A stretch of 64,000 nt of DNA from Spartinivicinus ruber (GCF_011009015.1 NZ_CP048878.1:2393001-2457000); one strand, 5' to 3'. Positions 23,991 to 34,318 are shown, counted from the first letter of the stretch. The notes: generated by a model from the sequence alone, not told the origin. A program made the numbers and translations.

Positions 23991-26537
23991 TTAATCCATA
24001 AACGTTGACATCTCCTTGCAGACGGTGGCAAAGGATTCAACAAAGTAATCAATTTCTTGTTTAGTGATAATGAGTGGTGGCTGTATCCGCATTACTGTAG
24101 AACTATTGGCGGTAACGAAGGTTAATATTTGATGATCATTACCCAGTTTTGTTACAAAACGCATACAAAACATTTCGGCTAATGATTTTTCCATTTCTTT
24201 GATGACTCCGGTCATATGAGACTTTAGTTCATCTGGTAAAAACTGGTAAGTACGGAACCAATCGCCAGGAAACCGGGTTGCTAATTCATGGGCACAAGCC
24301 TCTATAGCGCCTTCAAAGTTTTGTTTGAACTGGATACCAAGCATTAACCCTTTACCACGAATTTCAGATATAAAAGGATAAGTAGCTGCAATCTGCTCCA
24401 GTGATTGTTTTAAATAATTACCTAGGGATTCTGCGCGCTGTGCCAGTTTTTGCTCTACTATAGCATCAATTGCAGCGATTGCTGCAGTAGCTGCAAGGTT
24501 TCCACCGCCAAATGTTGATGTATGCAGTAAAAAACGGCCACTGGAACCATAAGCAGCATCCCACACATCTACTGTACTAAGTGTGGCGCCAATGGGAATT
24601 AATCCCCCTGAAAGGGATTTTGCTAGAATAAGTATATCTGGCGTGATGTTTTCCCATTCACCGGCAAATAGTTTACCTGTTCTGCCAAGTCCTGTTTGAA
24701 TTTCGTCAACAATAAAAAGTGTTCCTGTTTTTTGGCAAATGGCTTGTGCTGCACTTAAATAACCTGGGGGGGGGACATGTACTCCCCCCTCACCTTGGAT
24801 AGGTTCAACAATAAAAGCGGAGACGGTTTGAGAAGTTAATACTTCTGTTAAAGCATCAATATCGCCAAAAGGAACATTGATACAACCAGGTAATAAAGGT
24901 CGAAAGTGTTTACAGTGCTTTTCACGACCAGTAATGGATAAAGCTCCCAGTGTTTTGCCATGGTAGCTGTTGTCTGCATAAACCAACTGTGGACGCCCAT
25001 TAGCTGCTTTAGCGAGTTTTATTGCTGCTTCAACAGCTTCTGCCCCAGAATTACTGAAAAAGACTCTTTTTAGTTGACCAGGGGCAATTTCACATAGCCG
25101 CTCAGCTAACAAAGAGGTTTGTTGAGGAATAGAAATATATTGAATGAAATTAGGTAATGAATTTTGTAAAAACTGTTGTGTTGTCTTAATGACTTCAGTG
25201 GGGTTATGGCCCAGGTTTAAACAACCGTAACCGGCAACCATATCAAGAAATTTTCGACTGTTGGTATCAGTAAGCGTACATTTTTCCGCATGTTCAAATA
25301 CCCGATCACAATGTTGCATTTGGAGAAAATCAGCCATCATTGGGTTTATATGACTACGAAATCGATGCAAAGTTGCAGCGTGAGTATCAGTTTGGGTTGA
25401 GTTGAACGATGTTAAGTTGTCAAAGGGCTTTATGCCGATACTATTGTCAGCGAAGTGAGTTTGGTGAAACCGACGTAAGCTATAAACAGTTTCTTTACTT
25501 ATGCGCTGACCATAAGACGCTAGCGGTAAAGTAGTGAAACCATGTTGTTCAGCAAGTTTACCAATTTCCAGTACTTTTTCTGGAGCTAAGGTACGACCAA
25601 TAGAAAAGCATTCGGCCCGTTCTTCAAGTGCTAGAACCATTGTTTCAGCCAGGCAGCCATTCAGTTGTTGTTTTATACCTAAATGTAGTGACTCGCCGCC
25701 CAGTTTAATTTGTTCAGATGCTGTGACACAGCCACCGTCAATAAGCAAAATATCATTGCGTGATTGTTTGGGCTTTTTAACATCTCTTGGTAAGGCAATA
25801 TCGACGACAATTGAGCCGGGTTGAAGCTGTTGTGGATCAATAATGTCGCCAGATGAAGTGGCAGTGGCATAAATTAAATTACGCCGATAACAGTCTTCAA
25901 TCTTATCAGTTACTGTGATTTTTTCATGCCACTTTATTGGAATATCTTCTAAAATTTCTGATTTGTTGGCATCACGTGTCCTATGGACTAAGTCAAGCCG
26001 GCAACCTAGCATTAGTAGTAGTTTGGCTAGTGATAAACAAATTGAACCAGGATAACCTACAATGGCTATGCTTATTTCATCTGGCTTAAGCTGCAGCCAG
26101 TCTATTAGTTGACATATGACTTTATAGCCAGCATAGGTTGTAAGTGAATTACCACTTGTAACCGGTAATTTAGCCTGTTTAGCTGTTTCTAGACCACGTT
26201 TGCCTATAATGGAAGTAAACCCGCCCAGGCCTATTAAGCTGGCACCCATTCTTTCCATTGCAGATATGCCATCGAAAATACGTTGTTGTACAGTACGCGC
26301 TGACGCTAGCATTTCTTCAGCAGTCATTGGCAAATAATGTACAACACCTTCACAGGTAGCACCTGTAGCTGATTGAATTTGCCCAAAGTCAACAAAAGGA
26401 ACCAAATTTCGGTGGCTCCATAACTGTCGGTCATAGCCACTATGTAAATCCTGTGTGGCTCTGTCGAACAAATCAAGCATTTTTACGTAGCGTTTGAGCT
26501 CGATAGATGTTGGGTGTGCAATAAATCCAAATTTCAT
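23991..26537 (-). CDS. pigE: PigE: acyl-ACP-reductase-like / class III aminotransferase fusion
   Basis: PigE converts 3-acetyloctanal to the pyrroline H2MAP in the monopyrrole branch. The N-terminal 370 residues look like cyanobacterial acyl-ACP reductase: FGFIAHPTSIE, LGGFTSI, TSGNSLTTYAGYKV, a dinucleotide-binding VGYPGSICLSLAK, and NGCLAETMVLALE, whose Cys falls at residue 295 from the chosen start and aligns with the catalytic Cys of that family. The C-terminal half is a class III aminotransferase with IVDEIQTGLGRTG and the PLP Lys in LAKSLSGGLIPIG. I choose the ATG at 26537, with AAAGG 9 bases upstream; the TTG at 26561 overlaps pigD. Assignment rests on the fusion architecture and on pigD next door. 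Confidence 0.88.
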   Translation of the reverse strand: MKFGFIAHPTSIELKRYVKMLDLFDRATQDLHSGYDRQLWSHRNLVPFVDFGQIQSATGATCEGVVHYLPMTAEEMLASARTVQQRIFDGISAMERMGASLIGLGGFTSIIGKRGLETAKQAKLPVTSGNSLTTYAGYKVICQLIDWLQLKPDEISIAIVGYPGSICLSLAKLLLMLGCRLDLVHRTRDANKSEILEDIPIKWHEKITVTDKIEDCYRRNLIYATATSSGDIIDPQQLQPGSIVVDIALPRDVKKPKQSRNDILLIDGGCVTASEQIKLGGESLHLGIKQQLNGCLAETMVLALEERAECFSIGRTLAPEKVLEIGKLAEQHGFTTLPLASYGQRISKETVYSLRRFHQTHFADNSIGIKPFDNLTSFNSTQTDTHAATLHRFRSHINPMMADFLQMQHCDRVFEHAEKCTLTDTNSRKFLDMVAGYGCLNLGHNPTEVIKTTQQFLQNSLPNFIQYISIPQQTSLLAERLCEIAPGQLKRVFFSNSGAEAVEAAIKLAKAANGRPQLVYADNSYHGKTLGALSITGREKHCKHFRPLLPGCINVPFGDIDALTEVLTSQTVSAFIVEPIQGEGGVHVPPPGYLSAAQAICQKTGTLFIVDEIQTGLGRTGKLFAGEWENITPDILILAKSLSGGLIPIGATLSTVDVWDAAYGSSGRFLLHTSTFGGGNLAATAAIAAIDAIVEQKLAQRAESLGNYLKQSLEQIAATYPFISEIRGKGLMLGIQFKQNFEGAIEACAHELATRFPGDWFRTYQFLPDELKSHMTGVIKEMEKSLAEMFCMRFVTKLGNDHQILTFVTANSSTVMRIQPPLIITKQEIDYFVESFATVCKEMSTFMD

Positions 26538-26550
26538 CGTAGAACTACCT

Positions 26551-29004
26551 TTATGCTTCAATTAAAGAAGAGGGCTCTTGGGTAATGACTGATTCCCTTG
26601 TGGTCGCTTCGTCGCGTTGCCATCCAGTAGCTGTTGCTAGACTGAGTCCATCTCCCTCATTATTATGTGATACAACAACAGAAAATAGGTTAAGGCGACC
26701 TGGTTCTAGTAAAGCGCTGGCAAGCATTTGGTGGTCAAAGGTTTCTAATGTTTGTGATTTAACTTTTAAACCACAAATATTTTCTTCCCAGTCTGGTAGT
26801 TGAATATTCACTAGTCGCATTTGTCGAGAGGTTTTTTTAAAGAGAATTCTTTCCTGGTAAGTATTAATAACGGAATGGCCACCATTTAAAAAATAAAAAA
26901 TAGTGATATTTTTTTTCAACTTGCCTGGATGAGCAAGAGCATTTTCTATCAAGCTTGGTAAAATATCAGGTACTACGCCCTTAGCACCATCACCAATAAA
27001 TGCCAATATGTTGGTTGGGCAAGTATAAGCTATACCTAAAGTAGCTAATAAAGCGTCGCCCATTAATGCTCTACCATACCAGCCGGAAAAACCTCTTCTG
27101 GTTTTAGCCAAATTTCTTATTGCAGAGATCCCACAACGGCCAACATCAAAAAGCCCTGTATAATCATAGTGGTGTTCAATGATAAGTCGCTCAATTAAGC
27201 CATTTAATTTAGCAAAAAAGAAATTAGGGCTCATTGGTCGTTTGGGGAGTTTATTGATAACATCAGAGGGCGTATCAGATAATGAGGTAATGATACGATT
27301 GCGTTTAGTACGTAGTGAATCTGCAACAGCCAGATGTTTATCAACATATTCAAGAAAACTACGGTAATTCATTACTAATGGATAGTCAGTAAAAGGTGCA
27401 ATATGCTCTTTTTTCTTTGTCAGCTGAACAATATTCAATTTTCTTTCCAGCCTGCCTTCAGGGAATGGAGTAGCAATCTGTGCAAGTTTGCTTTTTAAGA
27501 AGAACAGGCATTGCTCTGTAGTTGAGTTTAACTTGTTATTTGTATGAAGAAAATTGTAAACACGTGGTGTATAACCGTAAATGCTTAAAGTACCTAAATA
27601 ATTTGGGTTACGCTTGCCTTGATAGAATTTAGGAACAACACCTGGGTAAGTCAGTGAGTCAACCAGTGCAATGCCGGCACGATCGGCAATGGAAAGGGTC
27701 AATTCCAATTCATCTTGTTCCATTGGCCCGCATTGCCATAATAATTTTTCTGGGCCCTGGTTAATAATATCCATTACAGCATCTAAATTAGCCTGAGTAG
27801 TTGAGTTGTATGAAGAAGTAAATTTGTTATCGGCTGGCTCAGGAAAGCTAAGATTTATATGATTAGTGGCATCGAGTACAGCTTGGGTTACTAGTAGTAC
27901 TACTGGACCTTGTTCAGCATCATATAATTCTATCGCTGTTAATAAATCTTTTTGTACATTATCAATATTCTCCATGTATACATAGGGAATGCGATAGGCT
28001 GTTAAAACATCACGGGTATCTTCATCTTTTGAAATGGTACCTTGAAATGCAAACCATTGACTGGCTCTGTTTTCTGCACAAACAATAATACCTTTGGCTC
28101 TGGCTTCACGCAGGTTAGCTAGGGTTCCTTTAAACTCATCAATCATGCCGCTTGTAACGACAATGATGAAAGGCTTTTGATAAAGTTGCCAATTAGCCAT
28201 AGCCCCACAGGCCAAACTATGTTCACTTGGTCCACGAAGGGTTGGAATATCATTCTGGCTAGTGAAAGACTCAATGTAGTTAATAAGTGATGAAACAATA
28301 GAACCAGTAAAATAAAAAAATAACCAGTTAAAGCCAGCTCTGCTGGATAACAGATTGACTAATTGTTCGCCCAACATATTATCATGCACACCCTTGATTA
28401 CTGGTTTCACCCGGCGGTTTGCATAACTCATTTCGAAAAAATCCATCCATAAACAGATTAGCTCTGTTTGTAAAATAGGGCGCTCTGTGGGTAAGACACA
28501 TTCGATGTAATGCATGGGCTGATAGCGTATTTTGCTGCTATTGGGATTCGTAAAAGCTGCTACAGAAAAAGAGGAATAATAGGAAGGAACATCTGATGCT
28601 TTTATTTGGCTATAGAAGTCAACAAGTTGTTGATCAATAATTTGTGGGGTTAATGCATCCGTTGCAGAAGAGCTGTAATCAATATATATCATACCTATTT
28701 GCAGTTGGCTGTTCTGTTGCTCAATAGGTGTATGAATAATTTTTGTCGCAGCACGAGCAAGCGAGTTTGCTTGGATTATCTTGACATGGATATGATCTTT
28801 CCGTTTATTCAGAAACTGAATCGCTTTAGTTTTGGCTTCATTATATACTGGATGAGGAGTAGATGGGATAACTTTATAATTAATATCTGCATCAATTGTA
28901 ACATGCTGGATAACTTTCCCCTGCATGTCACTTAGTGCACTAAGTCCGGTTTCAAAAAAATAGTTACTTTCTGTAATGACAACAATCCCAATAGTAATAT
29001 CCAT
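26551..29004 (-). CDS. pigD: PigD: thiamine-diphosphate-dependent 3-acetyloctanal synthase
   Basis: PigD adds an acetyl unit from decarboxylated pyruvate to 2-octenal, the first step of the MAP branch. The 817-residue protein shows a central NAD/FAD-like domain and a C-terminal ThDP domain with the motif GDGAKGVV followed about 30 residues later by FLNGGHS. An N-terminal extension of about 200 residues is usual for PigD/MenD-like enzymes. It sits just upstream of pigE (stop and start 13 bases apart) and is separated from pigC by an intergenic repeat. Identity rests on cluster context plus the ThDP motif. Confidence 0.88.
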   Translation of the reverse strand: MDITIGIVVITESNYFFETGLSALSDMQGKVIQHVTIDADINYKVIPSTPHPVYNEAKTKAIQFLNKRKDHIHVKIIQANSLARAATKIIHTPIEQQNSQLQIGMIYIDYSSSATDALTPQIIDQQLVDFYSQIKASDVPSYYSSFSVAAFTNPNSSKIRYQPMHYIECVLPTERPILQTELICLWMDFFEMSYANRRVKPVIKGVHDNMLGEQLVNLLSSRAGFNWLFFYFTGSIVSSLINYIESFTSQNDIPTLRGPSEHSLACGAMANWQLYQKPFIIVVTSGMIDEFKGTLANLREARAKGIIVCAENRASQWFAFQGTISKDEDTRDVLTAYRIPYVYMENIDNVQKDLLTAIELYDAEQGPVVLLVTQAVLDATNHINLSFPEPADNKFTSSYNSTTQANLDAVMDIINQGPEKLLWQCGPMEQDELELTLSIADRAGIALVDSLTYPGVVPKFYQGKRNPNYLGTLSIYGYTPRVYNFLHTNNKLNSTTEQCLFFLKSKLAQIATPFPEGRLERKLNIVQLTKKKEHIAPFTDYPLVMNYRSFLEYVDKHLAVADSLRTKRNRIITSLSDTPSDVINKLPKRPMSPNFFFAKLNGLIERLIIEHHYDYTGLFDVGRCGISAIRNLAKTRRGFSGWYGRALMGDALLATLGIAYTCPTNILAFIGDGAKGVVPDILPSLIENALAHPGKLKKNITIFYFLNGGHSVINTYQERILFKKTSRQMRLVNIQLPDWEENICGLKVKSQTLETFDHQMLASALLEPGRLNLFSVVVSHNNEGDGLSLATATGWQRDEATTRESVITQEPSSLIEA

Positions 29005-29038
29005 ATTATTTTCTGCCTATTGATGGGTTAGCCTGGTC

Positions 29039-29198
29039 TATACTCTTCGTGAATAATTTTATTTATACCCTAAAGGGCATAAATCGTCGCTCTTGACCAC
29101 CAAGGAAGGTGGAAATGCAGTTAATGCGTGTCATCCTAGTCATTTATAAAAACATAAGCTTATAGGGCTTTATCACTCGACGGTCGCCCCCTTGTGCC
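29039..29198 (+). repeat. Intergenic repeat copy B
   Basis: It begins TATACTCTTCGTGAATAATTT and ends CACTCGACGGTCGCCCCCTTG. Both ends match copy A in inverted orientation, and the middle (CAT..TAGTCATTTAT) also corresponds in part. It fills most of the 262-base gap between pigC and pigD and so could affect read-through between them. Confidence 0.6.
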
Positions 29199-29266
29199 AA
29201 AAACCATTTGCTTTGATTATATGCAGCTCTATAAATACCTTTTAGAAATTTTTAAACTCATGCACA

Positions 29267-31969
29267 TCAGGGGGTGTTTTGATTTTTTTCTTCAATTCGA
29301 ATAATTCCAGTATCCCCATCTAAATAAAGTAAATCACCTGTCTTTATTTGTTGCGTCGCAATCATGGTATTAACAACAGCAGGTATACCAAATTCTCTGG
29401 ATACAATAGAGCTATGGGATAACATTGAGCCAATATCAGATATCACACCAGCTGCTAGAGCGAATAAAGGAGTCCAGGAAGCATCAGTAAACTTTGCCAC
29501 CAGAATTTCACCTTGTTGAAAGGTTTCTGCTTGTTGATTTAAGTCTGTAATTACTCGTGCTCGCGCTAAAACTGTACCAGGACTTGCTCCAAATCCTTGA
29601 ATACTACTATCATCTACTATGACAGACTGATTTGCTCTTTTGGGAGTGTAAGCACCAATTAAAGCCATTGGTGGTTCTTGGACACGTTGGTTTGCTAAAT
29701 GGTCATGCCTATTTTGGTTAATCTTTTCTCTTGGAAAAGCGTCATCTGCTGATTTTCTACCAGCAATATAGTCACGTAAATCGTTAAAGTCGATGTAAGG
29801 TATATCATCTGACTTTAAAGTACCTTGTTTTTCTAAACGACTTGCTACTTCATAGATGATTTTACGATAGAACCAGGTTTCAGCAATATAAGTGGGACGA
29901 GTGGCTTCTCTTCGTTCAGCCATTTTGCCATAGGCTGCAATGACCAATTTTAGTTTTAACCTGGCTGTCCACGGGAGTTTTGATAAGAGTTGTCGAGTAT
30001 CTGCTGCTCGTAGTTGGTTAACATGATCAAGCCGTGAATCAAGCTCTATCTCATTACTAAGATACATCCTAATTACCTGAAGAAGATAATTAGGGTCATC
30101 ATTCCAGCGAGGAATGGTTAATTCGAATTCTTGATGACCTCTCGAACCAAAGTCCATTAAGAAGTTTGCAAATGTCTCATACCAAAATTTTCGACCTTTA
30201 TTATCCTGCTTTAGCACCTCGGGTAAGTCAACAACGGGTGTATTAAGAAATAACTTGGTTAAATGAGGCGACTGTTTGACTTCGTTGGCTAAGTTTGCAA
30301 TGCTTTTCGTCACTTCAATCGTTCTAAGACCATTCATTGAGGCCTTAATACGGTTCTGCAAACCATTAGCGGTGTCACCTAGCCACTTTTCACATGATTC
30401 CTTAAGTAAATCATATAAGGCAAATGATTGTAGAAAGAAAGGCATATAGGCTGCACAAGCCTCTAAAAAATACTTATCAATACGTTGCAATTCTTGATTT
30501 AAATCGGCTAGGTTCATTGAGCTTAAATCAAGTTTGTGAAAGCGTTGGGTTTCTTGTTTTCTTAATTCCACCATTTTTTTCACAATAGCACCTGCAGATG
30601 CCATATTTCTAATTTGACAGCCAAACCAGTAAAGACTGCTTTTTAGGTATTTTACACCACTCACAGGACTACCATAAGGATTTACATAGTGACTGAAGTC
30701 CACCGAATCTGTTGCGTAGCGGGTTGTAAACTTCATTGGATCATGGGTGGGTGGACACTGGGTAAGCAATTGTGCTGATGCTGATATATTCAAATACACA
30801 TGACCTTGTATATAACCCATATAATGTTGTGAATGACCGATATCAAGTAACCCCATGGTTTTTACTGCAGGGCCATGAATATTATGTTGATAAAAGCGAC
30901 AGAATGATAAACCAAGAGGAGACATTAACCCGGTGACGATTTCTCCGGTATCCATTCTGGAGAACATTGTATTGTTACGAATAAAGTCACTAGTTTCTGC
31001 AGTATCGGCATAAAGCTTTTTTGTTTGTTTTGCTGTGGTTACCGGTCTTGCTTGTAAAATCCAGATGTTGTCATCTTTTATTGCCCATTCAATGTCAAGC
31101 TCTTGATTATAATGTTGGCGTATTGCAAGAGCTTGTTTTGCTAGTCTTTGTACTTGTTCATCAGTAAGGGTTGGTTTTTCTATATTATTTTCAGGAACGT
31201 CGAGTAACTCTATTGCTCCTTGCTTAGAGTAACCCGACCTTACCAGTTTTTGACGAATAACACGGTGCGCTATTTTAAAGTTATCTTTAGTGACGACAAA
31301 AGTATCTGTTGTGACCTGACCAGAGACAACGCCTTCACCTAACCCCCAACACGCTTCAATGACAATACAACTGGTATCATCGTTAATGGGGTCAGTAGTA
31401 AACAGGACACCTGCAATATCTGCATCAACCATCTCCTGAATAACAACAGCAATCCCCCGATTTTTTAAGTCTTTCAGTGAAAAGTCCTGGGTATTAGTGA
31501 CCTGGTAAGTGTGGGCTCTGTCAGTCCAAATTGATCCCCAGCAGCGTTTTACACAATCGGTAACGGATTGGTCACCTTCAATATGTAAATAGGTGTCGTA
31601 TTGGCCTGCATAGGAGTTGGCGATACCATCTTCATTAGTTGCGGAGGATCGTATCGCAACCCGTTGACTACCAATTTTTTTATAAGCATCAATAATCTTG
31701 GTATGTAAAGATACAGGTAATGTTGTTTGTTGGATTTTATTACGAATTTCTGCACATGTATCAGCATCAATGGTATCTTGATTGCTAATCCAAGTATCAA
31801 GTCCTGATTCAGATAAAAAAGAGTGGTAAGCTGACACAGTGACACAATAGGCGGCTGGTACGGGAAAGCCGGCATTTATTAATTTACTTAATGAGCTTGC
31901 TTTACCACCTAATTGTTTACTGTTTTCACTATTACCTACAACTTCTATAAATTGAGGTTGGCTGTTCAT
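29267..31969 (-). CDS. pigC: PigC: prodigiosin-condensing enzyme (MAP + MBC ligase)
   Basis: PigC joins MAP and MBC in an ATP-dependent condensation that yields prodigiosin. The protein has the PEP-synthase/PPDK layout. The N-terminal ATP-grasp domain carries LGGKASSLSKLINAGFPVP and VAIRSSATNEDG, a long central region follows, and the C-terminal swivelling phosphohistidine domain has FGASPGTVLARARVI and the catalytic-His segment LSHSSIVSREFGIPAV. It is about 900 residues, as in Serratia PigC. The start may be the ATG at 31969 or a TTG at 31984; AAAGG precedes the former closely. It follows pigB by about 35 bases. Confidence 0.92.
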   Translation of the reverse strand: MNSQPQFIEVVGNSENSKQLGGKASSLSKLINAGFPVPAAYCVTVSAYHSFLSESGLDTWISNQDTIDADTCAEIRNKIQQTTLPVSLHTKIIDAYKKIGSQRVAIRSSATNEDGIANSYAGQYDTYLHIEGDQSVTDCVKRCWGSIWTDRAHTYQVTNTQDFSLKDLKNRGIAVVIQEMVDADIAGVLFTTDPINDDTSCIVIEACWGLGEGVVSGQVTTDTFVVTKDNFKIAHRVIRQKLVRSGYSKQGAIELLDVPENNIEKPTLTDEQVQRLAKQALAIRQHYNQELDIEWAIKDDNIWILQARPVTTAKQTKKLYADTAETSDFIRNNTMFSRMDTGEIVTGLMSPLGLSFCRFYQHNIHGPAVKTMGLLDIGHSQHYMGYIQGHVYLNISASAQLLTQCPPTHDPMKFTTRYATDSVDFSHYVNPYGSPVSGVKYLKSSLYWFGCQIRNMASAGAIVKKMVELRKQETQRFHKLDLSSMNLADLNQELQRIDKYFLEACAAYMPFFLQSFALYDLLKESCEKWLGDTANGLQNRIKASMNGLRTIEVTKSIANLANEVKQSPHLTKLFLNTPVVDLPEVLKQDNKGRKFWYETFANFLMDFGSRGHQEFELTIPRWNDDPNYLLQVIRMYLSNEIELDSRLDHVNQLRAADTRQLLSKLPWTARLKLKLVIAAYGKMAERREATRPTYIAETWFYRKIIYEVASRLEKQGTLKSDDIPYIDFNDLRDYIAGRKSADDAFPREKINQNRHDHLANQRVQEPPMALIGAYTPKRANQSVIVDDSSIQGFGASPGTVLARARVITDLNQQAETFQQGEILVAKFTDASWTPLFALAAGVISDIGSMLSHSSIVSREFGIPAVVNTMIATQQIKTGDLLYLDGDTGIIRIEEKNQNTP

Positions 31970-32005
31970 TACCTTTATATCCAAATATATCAGTGAAAAA
32001 ATACA

Positions 32006-33709
32006 TCAAATAGCTTGTTTATTACTTAGAGATGAAGCTGAATACCATTGATCTAAATAGGCCTTGGTATCATTTGCAGTGTGTTGGCCGGAAAATACGG
32101 CTGATTCGAGATTGCCTATTCCAACACTATCCTGATTAGCAAAAAAAATCCCACCATAGGGTCGTGATGCCTGGTTAAATACTTCACTCTTAAGTTGCCC
32201 AATTTCAGCAGCTACTAACCCTTTATTCCAACGCCAAAGCTTAATATCGGTAATTAAATTTGCTGATACACCAGCTGCAGCTATAATATCACTTGCTTCT
32301 TGGTACGCTGATTTTTGTAGTTCAGTGAAACTTACCTTTTGTAGTTTTCCTTGATCATCAGGAAGAGCAACTGGCTTTAAAAGTGTGAATATGCCTGTTT
32401 GGCTTGAACAGCCGGGATCTTGCCAGTTTGCCACTATGCAAGCACCTGTGCGGCACCAACTATTTTGATAAAGCTGTTGTATAGAATCCTCTATTAAATA
32501 ACCCCCAAAGTTTTCTGGCCAGACAGGTTGTTTAAGAAATACAGCTGCAACACAATAATCGTGATGTTTTATTTTTTTTATTGCTGTTTTTTGTTTCTCA
32601 GGTAAGTTGTTTACTGCACTGAGGGCGCTAAATTTAGGAGCAGCCCAAATCACTGCTTTTGTATGTACTTCATATAGTCGATTTTCTTGTTCATAGCGTA
32701 CCAGATAACCTTTATTATCAGAAGTTATAGAAAGCACACTTGACTGACAGTGCTGCTGGTAGTTAGCTAATTTATTTAAGCGATTACCTAACCGTTGAGA
32801 GATAAAACCATTCCCACCAGGAAAAGCAACTAAGGTACCATAAAGGTAACCAACTAAGAAATAAAGTCCGACATAAGCTGAAACAGTTTTGCTAGATAAA
32901 CATTCTACTCGAAGGGTCGTATCGATAGCATTAAGTACTAATGAGCTCAGTTTAATTTTTGGCAAAAGGGTTTTGGGAAGTTTAGCTTGAACTTGAGGGT
33001 TACAGAATAAATCATACAAAGAAATAGAGTCAAACAGTTCCATCTCAGCTCTTGTCCATTTACATCGCTCATGCCAAGGGACTTCAGGGTACTTTTCAGT
33101 CACTGTAAATTGTTTTAGATAGGAGAATAAAGGAGAAAATACTGGGTTACCTAAATGCTTGGAAGCAGCAATATAACGTTGTTGTTTAAATGTACCTGAG
33201 ATTAGATTGCTTGTTAGTTTTAAAAGTGCTGGGTTTAATAAAGCTACTGGTTGTTTTAAAAATGATAGGGATATTTCCCCCAAACTATTGATTAACCGCT
33301 TTCTATCAAATAGTACGAGTGTATCTTGCTCTGTTTCCTGCCACTGGTTCCACAGTTCTAAATCAGTTAATAATTGACCTACATGGCTATCTAAAGAAGG
33401 CTTTTGAAAGCAAGTACCAGCAGTAGAGTAGCGCAAGCCATGGTAGTTATTTGAACAGGCATTTCCTCCTAATTGATCTGCTTTTTCTAGTAGTAGAATA
33501 GAACCAGTAATGTGCTTTTTTAGCTGCCATGCTGCAGTTAGTCCAGACAAACCTCCACCTACAATAACGACTTCATACGTTTTGGTATTTATTATTGGCT
33601 TATGATTAAGTTTTGGTAATGAGGTTGCCATAGACTCATATTGGCTGCTAGGAAATGTTGGAAAAACAACACTATTTCTATGGGAAGATATTCTGATTTT
33701 ATTTGTCAT
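32006..33709 (-). CDS. pigB: PigB: FAD-dependent H2MAP oxidase
   Basis: PigB oxidises H2MAP to the pyrrole MAP (2-methyl-3-n-amylpyrrole). An N-terminal Rossmann FAD motif (VVIVGGGLSGLTAAWQLKK, about residues 47-65, with LLLEKADQLGGNA) and a C-terminal flavin segment (GGIFFANQDSVGIGNLESAV) mark an amine-oxidase-type flavoprotein. The first 45 residues are an unstructured extension, so translation might start at the Met near residue 27. It lies immediately before pigC. Identity is by architecture and cluster order. Confidence 0.87.
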   Translation of the reverse strand: MTNKIRISSHRNSVVFPTFPSSQYESMATSLPKLNHKPIINTKTYEVVIVGGGLSGLTAAWQLKKHITGSILLLEKADQLGGNACSNNYHGLRYSTAGTCFQKPSLDSHVGQLLTDLELWNQWQETEQDTLVLFDRKRLINSLGEISLSFLKQPVALLNPALLKLTSNLISGTFKQQRYIAASKHLGNPVFSPLFSYLKQFTVTEKYPEVPWHERCKWTRAEMELFDSISLYDLFCNPQVQAKLPKTLLPKIKLSSLVLNAIDTTLRVECLSSKTVSAYVGLYFLVGYLYGTLVAFPGGNGFISQRLGNRLNKLANYQQHCQSSVLSITSDNKGYLVRYEQENRLYEVHTKAVIWAAPKFSALSAVNNLPEKQKTAIKKIKHHDYCVAAVFLKQPVWPENFGGYLIEDSIQQLYQNSWCRTGACIVANWQDPGCSSQTGIFTLLKPVALPDDQGKLQKVSFTELQKSAYQEASDIIAAAGVSANLITDIKLWRWNKGLVAAEIGQLKSEVFNQASRPYGGIFFANQDSVGIGNLESAVFSGQHTANDTKAYLDQWYSASSLSNKQAI

Positions 33710-33877
33710 TTGACGCTGCTTTGGATTAAATTTTATATTGGTTTTATCTGTTTTTAATGCTTCACTTGATCAGAGATGGTTTCACATAATCCAGTGAGGT
33801 TTGTTTATTTCGCTTATCGTTACATATCTAAGTTTATTTAGTCATCGTTTTTATAATTAGCTAATAATATATTTAGA

Positions 33878-34318
33878 CTAAAGAGTTTGTAAATTTCTTT
33901 GTTTTTTATCTTTGAATGATGGTGTTAGCTGATTTAGTAATAAAATGAGAGCAATGAAAAATAAAACTCCATCTATTATAAATATTTGCCAATAGGCTTT
34001 ATGTAAAATAGTTATGAAACAGATTAGCATTAGTATTTGTCCAATAATGGCTGCTTTTACCAGTGACTTGTTTATTAGTAATACTAGCCCTGAAGAAAAT
34101 AATGCTATCCCAACAAAAATGTTGATAAATGCTGAGTTTAAATATAACCATTCACTGACCCCCTCAAGAATGGTATTTTGATTAGCTAGTAAGGCATTAT
34201 GCAATACTTCACTCACATTCTCCAATTGGGGAAATGCTTTACCCAAGCCTGCTAATACATAGATAATTCCTACTATTTTCTGTAAAATCTTCATTTTTTC
34301 ACGCTTTATAAATTTCAT
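33878..34318 (-). CDS. DoxX-like small integral membrane protein
   Basis: The 146-residue product is a four-helix membrane protein (MKILQKIVGIIYVLAGLGKAF; FINIFVGIALFSSGLVLLI; AAIIGQILMLICFITIL; IFIIDGVLFFIALILLL) resembling the DoxX/DoxD group. It lies between pigA and pigB on the same strand, 90 bases after pigA. I know no counterpart in the Serratia pathway. Given hydrophobic intermediates and a membrane-associated assembly line, a supporting role at the membrane or in redox is possible. Start either at 34318 or at the Met nine codons in. Confidence 0.65.
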   Translation of the reverse strand: MKFIKREKMKILQKIVGIIYVLAGLGKAFPQLENVSEVLHNALLANQNTILEGVSEWLYLNSAFINIFVGIALFSSGLVLLINKSLVKAAIIGQILMLICFITILHKAYWQIFIIDGVLFFIALILLLNQLTPSFKDKKQRNLQTL

